A DNA stretch of 22,157 nucleotides from a virus: positions 1 to 22,157 of the IMG/VR virus record IMGVR_UViG_3300000313_000015. One strand, written 5' to 3'. Positions 1 to 7,747 of the stretch are shown here, piece by piece (the stretch's first letter is position 1; every line of letters starts with the position of its first letter). The translations under genes and the position numbers were made by a program. The notes beneath the pieces are model-generated. The model made no database searches, was not told the DNA's origin, and saw only the letters and a list, made by a program, of their open reading frames with translations.

Positions 1-1
1 G

Positions 2-1009
2 GATATCGATATGGACCTGACCGGCTTTTCTGTTAAGCAGCTGGATAATCTGCTGGCGGATGTCCGCACCGAAAGAGTCGAGGATGACCACTTCGATGCC
101 GCGACTGTAGCGGAGAACATCATAGAGCCAGTATCAAAACGTGGAGATATATGGCAGCTCGGCAGGCATCGGCTCATGTGTGGGGACAGCACCTGCAAAG
201 CGGATGTATCCCGGTTGATGGATGGGAAGTCAGCAGCCATGATATTTACGGACCCACCGTATAACGTAGATTATCAGGGCTGTACTAAAGATAAGCTCAA
301 AATTCAAAACGACAATATGCCGACGGAGGAATTCAATCAGTTCCTGGCGTCGGCTTTTTCGTGCCTGTATTCAGCAGCGCAGCCTGGCGCTGCAATCTAT
401 GTCTGTCATGCAGACAGTGCTGGCAGTGATTTCCGGAAAGCTTTGGACGAATCCGGATGGTCTATCCGGCAATGTCTCATATGGGTGAAAAACCAGTTTG
501 TACTTGGTCGTCAGGATTATCAATGGCAGCATGAGCCAATTCTATACGGCTGGCGTCCGGATGGGCCGCATCGATTTTTTGGTGGCCGTAAGCAAGGCAC
601 CGTTTTTGATGGAGATTCACCGGTAGTGCTGCAGGCGGATGGAGACAACACCTTGATATGCATTACGATTGGCGCGGAGCAGCTGGTTATACGCGCAAAG
701 GAGGCTGAGGTCATATCGCAGGCTGACGATGCGCTCATGACGACATGGCGTGTTGAGAAGCCTATCCGCAATGGCGAGCATCCGACCATGAAGCCTATAC
801 CGCTTTGTGCGAGGGCCATTCAAAACAGCAGCCGTCCGCAGGAGATTGTGTTGGACAGTTTCGGCGGCAGTGGCTCAACGCTCATGGCGGCAGAGCAGAC
901 AAACCGGGTATGCTACACCATGGAATTGGATCCGATTTATGTAGATGTCATTCTAAAACGCTGGGAAACTTATACGGGGCAGAAAGCCGTGAAGCTTCCC
1001 AGCGTTTAA
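2..1009 (+). CDS. DNA methyltransferase (N6-adenine/N4-cytosine, beta class), 5'-truncated by window edge
   Basis: This SAM-dependent enzyme should methylate an exocyclic amino group in DNA. The catalytic motif DPPY (TDPPYNVDY) lies at residues 81-84 counted from the ATG at base 11, and the SAM-binding FGGSGS motif comes late, near residues 284-289. The order DPPY, variable middle, FxGxG is that of beta-class amino methyltransferases. The frame is open to the window edge (codons from base 2 read D-I-D before the ATG). In phage proteins of this type a peptide like MDLTGF...LDNLLAD normally follows an N-terminal ParB/sulfiredoxin-like nuclease domain, so the true start is probably several hundred bases upstream and the protein a ParB-methyltransferase fusion. 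It sits just before the packaging genes, a usual place for phage methyltransferases, and may protect phage DNA from host restriction. The target sequence cannot be read from the protein. Family call is strong; the missing ParB part is inference. Confidence 0.9.
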   Translation, partial: DIDMDLTGFSVKQLDNLLADVRTERVEDDHFDAATVAENIIEPVSKRGDIWQLGRHRLMCGDSTCKADVSRLMDGKSAAMIFTDPPYNVDYQGCTKDKLKIQNDNMPTEEFNQFLASAFSCLYSAAQPGAAIYVCHADSAGSDFRKALDESGWSIRQCLIWVKNQFVLGRQDYQWQHEPILYGWRPDGPHRFFGGRKQGTVFDGDSPVVLQADGDNTLICITIGAEQLVIRAKEAEVISQADDALMTTWRVEKPIRNGEHPTMKPIPLCARAIQNSSRPQEIVLDSFGGSGSTLMAAEQTNRVCYTMELDPIYVDVILKRWETYTGQKAVKLPSV

Positions 1010-1023
1010 TTTTGTATAGAAAA

Positions 1024-1052
1024 AAGACAGGTGCTTTTGGCACCTGCCGGCG
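1024..1052 (-). terminator. Hairpin with T-run on the minus strand
   Basis: A perfect 7-bp stem (CAGGTGC at 1029-1035, GCACCTG at 1041-1047) encloses a 5-base loop. On the plus strand no T-run follows it. On the minus strand the stem is followed by TCTTTTTTC, so it would work as an intrinsic terminator for transcripts running leftward. No leftward gene is visible to its right, so it may block antisense transcription or be a remnant. Confidence 0.4.
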
Positions 1053-1158
1053 AACTGGCGCGGAAACAGCAGAGAGAAGGTTTACTGGACGGTAAAAACT
1101 AAGCTGTTGTTTCCGTACAAGTGTTCGTTAATCTTTATTATACAGGAGATTAGCGGAT

Positions 1159-1386
1159 ATGACCAGTCGAAAATTTAAGATTCCAGAAAATCAAGAGGAA
1201 CTTTTGACTGCCTACGCTGCTGAACAGGAAGGCAAAGTTCAGGAATCTAAAGATAAGTACCGCAAAGTCGTACAGGCGGGCATAGCAAAATGGATTGCAG
1301 ATTTTCAGAGAGGGAATATCGTCATAAATTCAGTGTCAGATTTGCGGCAACTCATTGAGCTGGACCTAGAATTGCAACGAAAATGA
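1159..1386 (+). CDS. Small helical phage protein of unknown function
   Basis: This 75-residue protein is charged and predicted almost entirely helical (NQEELLTAYAAEQEGKVQESKDKYRKVV at residues 11-38, then a short IVINSVSDLRQLIELDLELQRK tail). I do not recognise the family. The ATG at 1159 has a good ribosome binding site, CAGGAG at about 1144-1149. It starts 149 bases after the methyltransferase stop and ends 34 bases before terS, so it belongs to the packaging operon. Small proteins in this position are often DNA-binding or packaging accessory factors, but nothing in the sequence proves that. It contains no cysteine and no signal peptide. Confidence 0.7.
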   Translation: MTSRKFKIPENQEELLTAYAAEQEGKVQESKDKYRKVVQAGIAKWIADFQRGNIVINSVSDLRQLIELDLELQRK

Positions 1387-1420
1387 CGGTTATAGCTATA
1401 AGGATGGTGGTGACTATGTA

Positions 1421-2236
1421 ATGGCCAGAGCAAGAAATCCTAAGCGAGATGAGGCTCTGCGGCTATATATGGATAGCAGTGGTGTGCTGAAATTAAAGGA
1501 TATCGGTAAGGAGTTGGATATCCCGGATAGTCGTATCCGTAAGTGGAAGGTGGAAGACAAATGGGATGAGAAAATAAAGGAGCGCTCCTTTTCAGGCAAT
1601 CGGAGCGCTCCGATTGAAAGGGAGCGTAAACCGAAAACAGGAGCACCTTATGGGAATAAGAATGCAGCTGGCCATGGTGCTCCTAAGGGCAATAAAAATG
1701 CTGTGGGAAATCATGGCGGAGCTCCGAAAAAGAATACGAATGCAGTTACTACAGGTGAGCACCAGACTATTTGGCTGGATGTTATGGATGCCGATGAGCA
1801 GGCTATGTTTGCCTCTATTAGTACAGATCCTCTGGTGCAGATTGATGAGGATATCCGGCTGCTGACTTATCGCGAGCGCCGGATGCTCACCTACCTTAAT
1901 GACCTAAAAGCGAAAAAAGATTTATCTGAGCAAAAAGATGTCTATGAAATGCAGATGAGACCTGTCATCACGGAAGTCTACGATGAGGCCACGGGTACCG
2001 TCCGTAAGACAAAGATTCATCAGCGTCAGAAGGTACTGGTTGAGCAAACGCAGACGACGAAGATGCTTATTGATAAAATCCTTCGAATAGAGGAGGCACT
2101 GACTCGGATCCAGGAGAAAAAAATCCGGGCCATTGAGAGCAAACACAGGATTTTATTAAATCCTACAAGTGCAGATAAAGGCATGGCGACTCCGGTGCAA
2201 ATCGTAGATGATATAGATGGTGATGGTGAAATATGA
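1421..2236 (+). CDS. terS: Terminase small subunit (TerS)
   Basis: TerS recognises phage DNA and hands it to the large subunit for cutting and packaging. The N-terminal 55 residues (ARARNPKRDEALRLY...KDIGKELDIPDSRIRKWKVEDKWD) match the helix-turn-helix domain found at the start of many Firmicutes phage small terminases. A linker follows with three imperfect GAPxGNKNA-type repeats (about residues 73-110), also typical. The rest (about 120-271) is a long charged helical region expected to form the oligomer and contact TerL. At 271 residues it is on the long side for TerS. The ATG at 1421 follows GGTGGTGA at about 1406-1413, and the stop overlaps the terL start by 4 bases (ATGA), implying coupled translation. 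The DNA encoding the linker holds two perfect palindromes, listed separately, that may be the packaging site. Confidence 0.88.
   Translation: MARARNPKRDEALRLYMDSSGVLKLKDIGKELDIPDSRIRKWKVEDKWDEKIKERSFSGNRSAPIERERKPKTGAPYGNKNAAGHGAPKGNKNAVGNHGGAPKKNTNAVTTGEHQTIWLDVMDADEQAMFASISTDPLVQIDEDIRLLTYRERRMLTYLNDLKAKKDLSEQKDVYEMQMRPVITEVYDEATGTVRKTKIHQRQKVLVEQTQTTKMLIDKILRIEEALTRIQEKKIRAIESKHRILLNPTSADKGMATPVQIVDDIDGDGEI
1576..1616. repeat. Twin perfect palindromes with core GGAGCGCTCC inside terS
   Basis: The first palindrome spans 1576-1591 (16 bp, perfect) and the second 1597-1616 (20 bp, perfect). Both centre on GGAGCGCTCC, their centres are 23 bp apart, and a further partial copy GGAGCG lies at 1621-1626. 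The two cores are read in different codon phases (core starts at codon position 3 in the first, position 2 in the second), so selection on the protein cannot explain their identity. A TerS binding or packaging-start site (pac/cos) is plausible, because such sites are often inside or next to terS. RNA hairpins are an alternative. Confidence 0.7.
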
Positions 2237-3501
2237 CTGAGGCTTACAGGCTGACAAATCTGATTGCTCCTTCATTTTATAATCTGCATCGTGATGTTAA
2301 GCATCATAGGCATACGCATTATTGGCTCGCAGGAGGTCGTGGCTCAACGAAATCCTCTTTCATCGGTAGTGAGATTCCACTTGGGATGATGCAGCATCCA
2401 GAGCGAAATGCAATATGCTTTCGTAAGTATAGTGCATACCTTTTGGATAGTGTATATCCGCAAATCATTTGGGCTATTTATCAGATGGGAGTTGCGCATC
2501 TGTGGCGCCAAATGAAATCGCCCTTGCGGCTTATTTATACGCCGACCGGGCAAAAAATAATTTTTCGTGGTCTTGATGACCCGATAAAATCAAAGTCTAT
2601 CAAGTGTGAAAAAGGTTATTTTGCCTATGTGTGGTATGAGGAAGTCGCGGAGCTTGAGTCTATGGCGGCTATCGATGTAATCAATGCATCACTCCTACGA
2701 GGTGGAGATAAGTTTTGGGTATTTTACTCATTCAATCCGCCAAAATCAAAGAATGCTTGGGTAAACAATGAGATAACGTTACCACGTCTGGATCGTGTAG
2801 TCCATAAGAGCACTTTTGAGACGGTGCCAGCAGAATGGCTTGGTGAACAATTTTTAGTTGAAGCGGCCTACGTCCGGGAGCATAATCCAGATAAATATCG
2901 CTGGATGTACGGCGGGGAAGCCATTGGTACGGGCGGTGAGGTATTTCGGAATGTTACCTTGCGCGAGATTCCTCGCGAGGAAATTCTTGGATTTGATGAT
3001 TTGCGGCGTGGCCTAGACTGGGGATATGGTGCGGATCCATTTGCGTATTTGACTGGTAACTATGACAGGAAACATCATCGGCTTTGGCTGTTTTATGAAA
3101 AATATGGCTTAAATGTGAGCAACCGCAAGGCTGCTGAATTTATCCACGAAGAAAATATCTTGAACCAACTGGTATACTGCGATAATTCTGAGCCAAAATC
3201 CATCAGCTATCTACAAGACCATGGAATAAATGCGTTGCCGTGTGATAAATATAATGGCAGTCGAGAAGAGGGCTATGCCTTTATGTCAGATGATATCGAA
3301 GAAATAATTATAGATCCGGTACGTTGTCCGAATGCAGCGAGGGAATTTGTGGGATATGAACTGGAGCAGGATGCCTACGGAAATTTTAAAAGTAAGTATC
3401 CAGATAAGAACGATCACACGGTCGATTCCACACATTATATGCTCAACGATGATATGACGTCTGGTTTCAAGCCTTCAGCAGGACGGCATCATCTTTTCTA
3501 A
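2233..3501 (+). CDS. terL: Terminase large subunit, PBSX/SPP1-like (TerL)
   Basis: This is the ATP-driven DNA packaging motor and headful or end nuclease. At 422 residues it has the usual length of the PBSX-type family. The P-loop-like segment LAGGRGSTKS lies at residues 33-42. The Walker B-type strand AYVWYEEVAE ends with acidic residues E136/E137. The C-terminal RNase H-like nuclease is seen in GLDWGYGADP (D262), YCDNSEPKS (D317) and DHTVDSTHYM (D394/D398). It overlaps terS by 4 bases and is followed 21 bases later by the portal gene, completing the canonical terS-terL-portal order. All catalytic elements look intact, so the packaging motor should be functional. Confidence 0.95.
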   Translation: MTEAYRLTNLIAPSFYNLHRDVKHHRHTHYWLAGGRGSTKSSFIGSEIPLGMMQHPERNAICFRKYSAYLLDSVYPQIIWAIYQMGVAHLWRQMKSPLRLIYTPTGQKIIFRGLDDPIKSKSIKCEKGYFAYVWYEEVAELESMAAIDVINASLLRGGDKFWVFYSFNPPKSKNAWVNNEITLPRLDRVVHKSTFETVPAEWLGEQFLVEAAYVREHNPDKYRWMYGGEAIGTGGEVFRNVTLREIPREEILGFDDLRRGLDWGYGADPFAYLTGNYDRKHHRLWLFYEKYGLNVSNRKAAEFIHEENILNQLVYCDNSEPKSISYLQDHGINALPCDKYNGSREEGYAFMSDDIEEIIIDPVRCPNAAREFVGYELEQDAYGNFKSKYPDKNDHTVDSTHYMLNDDMTSGFKPSAGRHHLF

Positions 3502-3522
3502 TTTTTGTGAGGTGGTTTATAT

Positions 3523-4911
3523 ATGCTGGCAAATGCAATGATAACAGAGAATTCATACCAGCTTTTGTATGATGCCTATACAGGGAGCGGCGGTTTTGTT
3601 GATGGTAGCTACCTGTTTCGGCATAAACGGGAGGATGATGAAGATTTTCTTAAACGTAAACGGATGGCACGGTATTCAAATTTTGTTAAAGTTATCGTTA
3701 ATGCACTGACAAATCCTATTTTTAAAAAGACGATTGTCCGGGATTTTGAAAGCAATAAGATGATGGAAGATTTTATGGATGACGTTGATGGAAAAGGCAC
3801 ACCTATCAATGTATTTGTAAAACGTGCAGCCAAGTGGGCACGTGTATATAGCAGAGTCTTTATTGTAGAAGATAATTATACTGCAGAGCAGATGGTTGGA
3901 AACAAGGAAGATGCTATGCAGAACCGCCAATTTCCATATTTATATATTGTGCGTCCAGATCAAGTCGTAGATTATACCTGCGATAAGAATGGACGCTTTT
4001 TGATGTTTTCATATAAGGTTCGTGCGAAGATGAGCAAGAACGACTTAAAAGCGAACAGTAGCTATGAGGAATGGACTTGGACACCAGAAACATGGTCTTG
4101 CAAAACGGATGATAAGTTTGTTAGTGAAGGGGAAAACAGTATTGGCATTGTGCCGGTAGTTGCGCTCTCTGCGTCCGATGAGCAGGAAGATAATCCGTTG
4201 CCAGTGCCAGACATGCTACATATAGCGCGGGCTAATCGTGATATCTATAATCGAGATAGTGAAAAGCGTGAAATCCTGCGTAATCAGTGCTTTCCTGTGT
4301 TGGTTTATCCAATGACCGTACAAATGGCAGCGCAGGCACGTCAAAAGGATGAAAATGGCAATGAAATCGGCTTGGAGATTGGTACGAATAATATGCTCAA
4401 TGTTGATGCTTCGTCCGGGGCCATGCCAGATTTCATTGCTCCACCTATGGAACCGGTCAATGTACTGCAACAAGAGATAAAGGATATCATTGATGATATG
4501 TTTCGCCAGGCGGGGCTTACCAGTGTTTTGGCTATTCAAACAAAGCAGTCCGGTGTGGCCAAGCAGTGGGATTTTGAAGAAACCACAAATATTCTAGCGG
4601 ATATGGCAGAGAATTGTGAGATGGCAGAGACCGGTATATTCCATCTGTTCGAAGCTTGGACAAAAACAGAAGTTAGAGATCTTAAAATAAAATACCCTCG
4701 TAATTTTAATATCACAGATGTTTTGGATGAGTTGGATAAGGCACAAAAAATGAAGGATCTTGCTGTAGGCGGTCCAGTCGTGGAACGTGAGATAAACCGC
4801 AAGGTCACAGAAGTTTATTTTGCTGATATCGATGATAAACGGTATGAGGAGATTACGAAAGAAATTGAAAGCATGCCGGATGATCGCAGTATGGTACAGT
4901 CTGAGGAGTAA
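3523..4911 (+). CDS. Portal protein
   Basis: The portal is a dodecameric ring at one capsid vertex through which DNA enters and leaves, and it docks the terminase and the neck. At 462 residues it fits the portal family. The N-terminal part (NSYQLLYDAYTGSGG..., residues about 8-25) and the wing region (RYSNFVKVIVNALTNPIFKK) look like SPP1 gp6/DUF4055-type portals. The C-terminal helical segment (IIDDMFRQAGLTSVLAIQTKQSGVAKQWDFEETTNI, around residue 325-360) is typical of the stem and clip. GAGGTGG at about 3509-3515 precedes the ATG at 3523. It lies between terL and the MuF-type minor head gene, the expected position. The exact portal subfamily is uncertain. Confidence 0.9.
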   Translation: MLANAMITENSYQLLYDAYTGSGGFVDGSYLFRHKREDDEDFLKRKRMARYSNFVKVIVNALTNPIFKKTIVRDFESNKMMEDFMDDVDGKGTPINVFVKRAAKWARVYSRVFIVEDNYTAEQMVGNKEDAMQNRQFPYLYIVRPDQVVDYTCDKNGRFLMFSYKVRAKMSKNDLKANSSYEEWTWTPETWSCKTDDKFVSEGENSIGIVPVVALSASDEQEDNPLPVPDMLHIARANRDIYNRDSEKREILRNQCFPVLVYPMTVQMAAQARQKDENGNEIGLEIGTNNMLNVDASSGAMPDFIAPPMEPVNVLQQEIKDIIDDMFRQAGLTSVLAIQTKQSGVAKQWDFEETTNILADMAENCEMAETGIFHLFEAWTKTEVRDLKIKYPRNFNITDVLDELDKAQKMKDLAVGGPVVEREINRKVTEVYFADIDDKRYEEITKEIESMPDDRSMVQSEE

Positions 4912-4914
4912 GCT

Positions 4915-6702
4915 ATGGCAGGAGATTTTAAACAGGGGACCTTTAAGCATGAGGTCCGGGAAATATTAAAACAATATAAAGTGGCCTATGATGCAGCTGC
5001 GGAATTGCTCATTGAAGGCATTTTGCAACGTGTGAATGATGGTGTGCCAGTCTCCAAAGCAGTTGCAGCCGCTTTGAAGGATACGGACTTTCAAGGGCAG
5101 TATCAGAAGGCTGTCACAAATGCCATATATTTAGCGGCATGTGCAGGGTTCGGTGTGCTGCCGGAGAACATTACAGATCAGGCGGCTGCAGCTATAAAAC
5201 AAAAATTATTGTCGGAGAGCTGGACACCTGACGAGATGCTGTTATCAGACCGTCTGCACACGCTGGATGTAAAGAATAAAGCTGTGCAGGTCATTCGTAC
5301 TTCAATGCAAAAATTGCAGTCTATGAAAGAAATGGCGCTCGAACTGTATGATGGTTATGCGAGTGGGAAAGGCATTGTTGTGCCGGCGAAGTTATCGCAG
5401 GAGGTTTCAAAACTTTATGAGTTGGCACTGCAGGCAGCGCGAGGTGATGCAAGCCTTGTAGAAGAAGTACGAAAACGGGCACAGTATTTGCAGAATCATG
5501 TAGATGCGTTGTCTACTGAAGGCTTGCGCGCTGCCTATAGGGATTTTGTCCAAGCATGTTGCAAAGAAAAATTAAAGGAAGGTGTGATAACAAGGGCCGC
5601 GAGGGTGGCTATACAAGAAAAGACTCGATATTATGCGGAACGTATCGCTCGGACAGAAGCATCGCGTGCCTGGTTTGATGGTTATGTTGCTGAACGGCAG
5701 GAAAATCCTGATATATGGGGATACCGCTGGCGCTTGTCTAGTCGACATCCTATCTATGATCAATGCGATGTGTGTGCGCATATGGATGTCGGATATGGTC
5801 CAGGCTTTTATCCAAAAAATAAAGTTCCCAGTATCCCGCGGCATCCACACTGTATGTGTATGCTGGAGGATGTTTTTTCATGGGAACAGGACGGAAATAA
5901 AATTCAGCCGGCAGGTGCGCGGAAATATCTTGATAGTTTAAGCGATGGGAAGAAAATGAGCCTTTTCGGTGCGGATGGATTGGAGCAATATGAAGCTGGT
6001 GCAGATTGGCAGCAACTCCTGCGTGGATGGGATGGATTTGAAAAACCGCGATCACGGCTTGACAGGAAGGACTTTGAGTTGAAGGACGTGGATAGTAATG
6101 GTAAAATGAAATCAGGGAGTGAAATATCTTTGGAGCAAGCCAAGAATCGTGATCACAAAATTGAAATTACTGATATTGCAATAGATAAGGTGCCTTATAT
6201 GAATATTCCTGGATTACCTATAGCTGTTAGTGAGACTATCCAGGCGGAGCACAAATCCTTGCTTCATGTTGCAAAAGAAAAAAATAATAGCGATGAGGTT
6301 CTATCTATCTTAACATTTGATGGTTCACGTAAAGCTGTGATTCTTGGTGATGAATTTAGTGTGGATCCTTCGAATGATTTAGAAGCGCAGAGTATATTTA
6401 TGACTGCAGGTAGAAAAGAGATTTTGTATCTGCATAACCATCCGAGTACGAATAAATTTTCTTTGGCCGATATAATGACATTTATTCGTTATGGACAGAT
6501 TGGGTTGATTTCTGTTGTTACAAACCAGGGTGAAATATATCTGTTGCATAAAACAGCAAACTATGATTATAATAAGCTTAAGAAGATATTTGGTGAGATT
6601 TATTTGCAATATAATGTTGGTCGAATTAGCCATAATGAGGCAGTAAAGCAGTTCTTGAAGTCTTGTAGTGAGGGGGGAGTATATTATGAAAAATCAAATT
6701 AA
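4915..6702 (+). CDS. MuF-type minor head protein fused to a C-terminal JAB/MPN-like domain
   Basis: This 595-residue protein has two parts. Residues about 1-325 are a minor head morphogenesis protein of the Mu gpF/SPP1 gp7 family. The signature at about 240-320 reads RIARTEASRAWFDGY, then DQCDVCAHMD, then PRHPHCMCML, with cysteines and histidines set as in metal-binding MuF domains. MuF proteins bind the portal, enter the capsid in few copies and can be injected with DNA. Residues about 430-560 look like a JAB/MPN metallopeptidase-type fold: E461 in DEVLSIL, then LHNHPS (H507, H509), S516 and D519. The H-to-D spacing is one residue shorter than in canonical JAMM (HxHx9D rather than HxHx10D), as I recall for some polymorphic-toxin JAB domains. 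The DNA of the C-terminal part looks more AT-rich than the N-terminal part, suggesting domain exchange. MuF proteins with variable C-terminal effector domains are known; activity here is inference. It starts 3 bases after the portal stop. Confidence 0.88.
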   Translation: MAGDFKQGTFKHEVREILKQYKVAYDAAAELLIEGILQRVNDGVPVSKAVAAALKDTDFQGQYQKAVTNAIYLAACAGFGVLPENITDQAAAAIKQKLLSESWTPDEMLLSDRLHTLDVKNKAVQVIRTSMQKLQSMKEMALELYDGYASGKGIVVPAKLSQEVSKLYELALQAARGDASLVEEVRKRAQYLQNHVDALSTEGLRAAYRDFVQACCKEKLKEGVITRAARVAIQEKTRYYAERIARTEASRAWFDGYVAERQENPDIWGYRWRLSSRHPIYDQCDVCAHMDVGYGPGFYPKNKVPSIPRHPHCMCMLEDVFSWEQDGNKIQPAGARKYLDSLSDGKKMSLFGADGLEQYEAGADWQQLLRGWDGFEKPRSRLDRKDFELKDVDSNGKMKSGSEISLEQAKNRDHKIEITDIAIDKVPYMNIPGLPIAVSETIQAEHKSLLHVAKEKNNSDEVLSILTFDGSRKAVILGDEFSVDPSNDLEAQSIFMTAGRKEILYLHNHPSTNKFSLADIMTFIRYGQIGLISVVTNQGEIYLLHKTANYDYNKLKKIFGEIYLQYNVGRISHNEAVKQFLKSCSEGGVYYEKSN

Positions 6703-6862
6703 GGTTCCTGGTATTCAGGATAAGATGACAAAAAAAGAAATGGATATAATGTTTTCTGACTTGATGAAAAGTGAAAGTGATATGGGCGATTTTCGTAATA
6801 TCAGTACTCCTAGAAGAGTCTCAAAGACCAGGAAGGCTAAGTCTCGGCGTGCGGTTATTTAA
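6686..6862 (+). CDS. Small basic-tailed protein overlapping the MuF-JAB gene; possible immunity or partner protein
   Basis: This 58-residue gene starts inside the end of the MuF-JAB gene (17-base overlap). Its ribosome binding site GAGGGGGGAG (6670-6679) is very strong and fits the ATG at 6686. The N-terminal half is mixed-charge helical (MTKKEMDIMFSDLMKSESD), and the C-terminal 18 residues are very basic (TPRRVSKTRKAKSRRAVI). I do not recognise the family. A small gene directly behind a polymorphic MuF effector is the usual place for an immunity protein, but it could also be a virion-DNA-binding peptide or a substrate of the JAB-like domain. A strong hairpin terminator follows 15 bases after the stop, closing this transcription unit. 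Confidence 0.6.
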   Translation: MKNQIKVPGIQDKMTKKEMDIMFSDLMKSESDMGDFRNISTPRRVSKTRKAKSRRAVI

Positions 6863-6877
6863 TAATCATGTTAACAG

Positions 6878-6910
6878 AAGCACTCAGCGAAAATGTTGAG
6901 TGCTTTTCTT
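6878..6910 (+). terminator. Intrinsic terminator after the MuF-JAB unit, possibly bidirectional
   Basis: The 8-bp perfect stem AGCACTCA (6879-6886) / TGAGTGCT (6897-6904), extended by one A-T pair, has a 10-base loop and is followed by TTTCTT. It lies between the plus-strand 58-residue gene and the convergent minus-strand YhhN-like gene and could serve both. Confidence 0.75.
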
Positions 6911-6924
6911 ATGCCTTATGTGAT

Positions 6925-7614
6925 TTAACGTGTGATTAATATGTTAGTATCAGCCATTATGAGAAGTAAGAGTGTCCATCCAATCATATAGGTTCCCCAT
7001 ATAATATTTTCTAACCAACAAACAAAAGGCCCATTATATTTAGGATGAAAAATACTGTAAGCGACAAACATGTCGCTAGTAAAAAGTAAGATACCAGTCA
7101 TAGATGCCATTGTAGCTACATGAGGAGCAAATTCTCTGTAACCCGTTGTTGCTAATGTCCATGATGACGCAGAGAGTATAAGGCCAAATACGATTGTGCC
7201 CAATTTAATCTTTTTACTATCGACATAATGTTGTAAATTATAGAATACGATAAGAAATATTACTAGAAACGGTAGAGCAAATAATTTATTTTGAAAATCG
7301 AAATTTTGATTAAATGCATAAAATATCGAAAGATAAGTGGGAATAAAAAATATTATACCTAATATAGATTTTTTATTAAAGAAACAGCAATCAGCGATAA
7401 ATGTAAAAGCAAATGCGACAATTATGTAGAAAAATGAGTTTTTGGATGGGATGTCCAGAATATAAATATAGATAGAAAAAAGAAACATTGAAGAACGAAT
7501 AATTAGTTTGACATATTGGGCAGGAAATTTATTTTGGAATTTTTTATGAAAGAAAAAAATCCAAATAGTTGAAATGGTATACACAAGCAATATAATTACT
7601 TGTAATATATTCAT
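6925..7614 (-). CDS. YhhN/TMEM86-like multi-spanning membrane protein (lysoplasmalogenase family), accessory gene
   Basis: This 229-residue protein is almost entirely hydrophobic, with about seven or eight transmembrane segments. Two motifs match the YhhN/TMEM86 family: FTFIADCCFF (D75) within a helix and GILLFTSDMFVAYSIF (D181) near the C-terminus. These are the positions of the two conserved acidic residues of the family. Characterised animal members (TMEM86) hydrolyse the vinyl-ether bond of lysoplasmalogens, lipids that many Negativicutes and other anaerobes make. It is encoded against the late operon, with a good ribosome binding site (AGGAGG read on the minus strand at about 7622-7630, 7-8 bases before the start). 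The orientation and AT-rich composition mark it as a moron or lysogenic-conversion gene. The function in a phage is unknown; change of host membrane lipid is a guess. Confidence 0.7.
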   Translation of the reverse strand: MNILQVIILLVYTISTIWIFFFHKKFQNKFPAQYVKLIIRSSMFLFSIYIYILDIPSKNSFFYIIVAFAFTFIADCCFFNKKSILGIIFFIPTYLSIFYAFNQNFDFQNKLFALPFLVIFLIVFYNLQHYVDSKKIKLGTIVFGLILSASSWTLATTGYREFAPHVATMASMTGILLFTSDMFVAYSIFHPKYNGPFVCWLENIIWGTYMIGWTLLLLIMADTNILITR

Positions 7615-7691
7615 ATTTTGAGCCTCCTACTAATGTGGATGTTTCGAGATAAAAAAATGAAAACCCTTTAATTCTAAAATTTTTGTAAAAG

Positions 7692-7735
7692 AAAAAGCTT
7701 CCTTACAGCGGGGATGCCAAGTAAGGAAGTTTTTC
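7692..7735 (-). terminator. Intrinsic terminator between the two minus-strand accessory genes
   Basis: The 9-bp perfect stem is CTTCCTTAC (7698-7706) and GTAAGGAAG (7721-7729) with a 14-base loop. On the minus strand it is followed by CTTTTTC, directly after the stop of the 73-residue gene at 7748. T residues on the plus-strand side as well (TTTTT at 7730-7734) make it potentially bidirectional. It means the YhhN-like gene downstream must rely on readthrough or its own promoter in the 80 bases before it. Confidence 0.75.
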
Positions 7736-7747
7736 CGATAATGGGAC

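Noticed and set aside
805-1095. Plus-strand frame overlapping the methyltransferase 3' end
   Set aside because: Most of it lies inside the methyltransferase in another frame, and the tail has no homologue-like features or good start signal.
1032-1103. GTG-started 23-codon frame after the methyltransferase
   Set aside because: There is no ribosome binding site and the start lies within a hairpin, so it is too short to support.
2979-2992. 14-bp palindrome TTCCTCGCGAGGAA in terL
   Set aside because: It is short enough to occur by chance and has no partner copy or positional argument.
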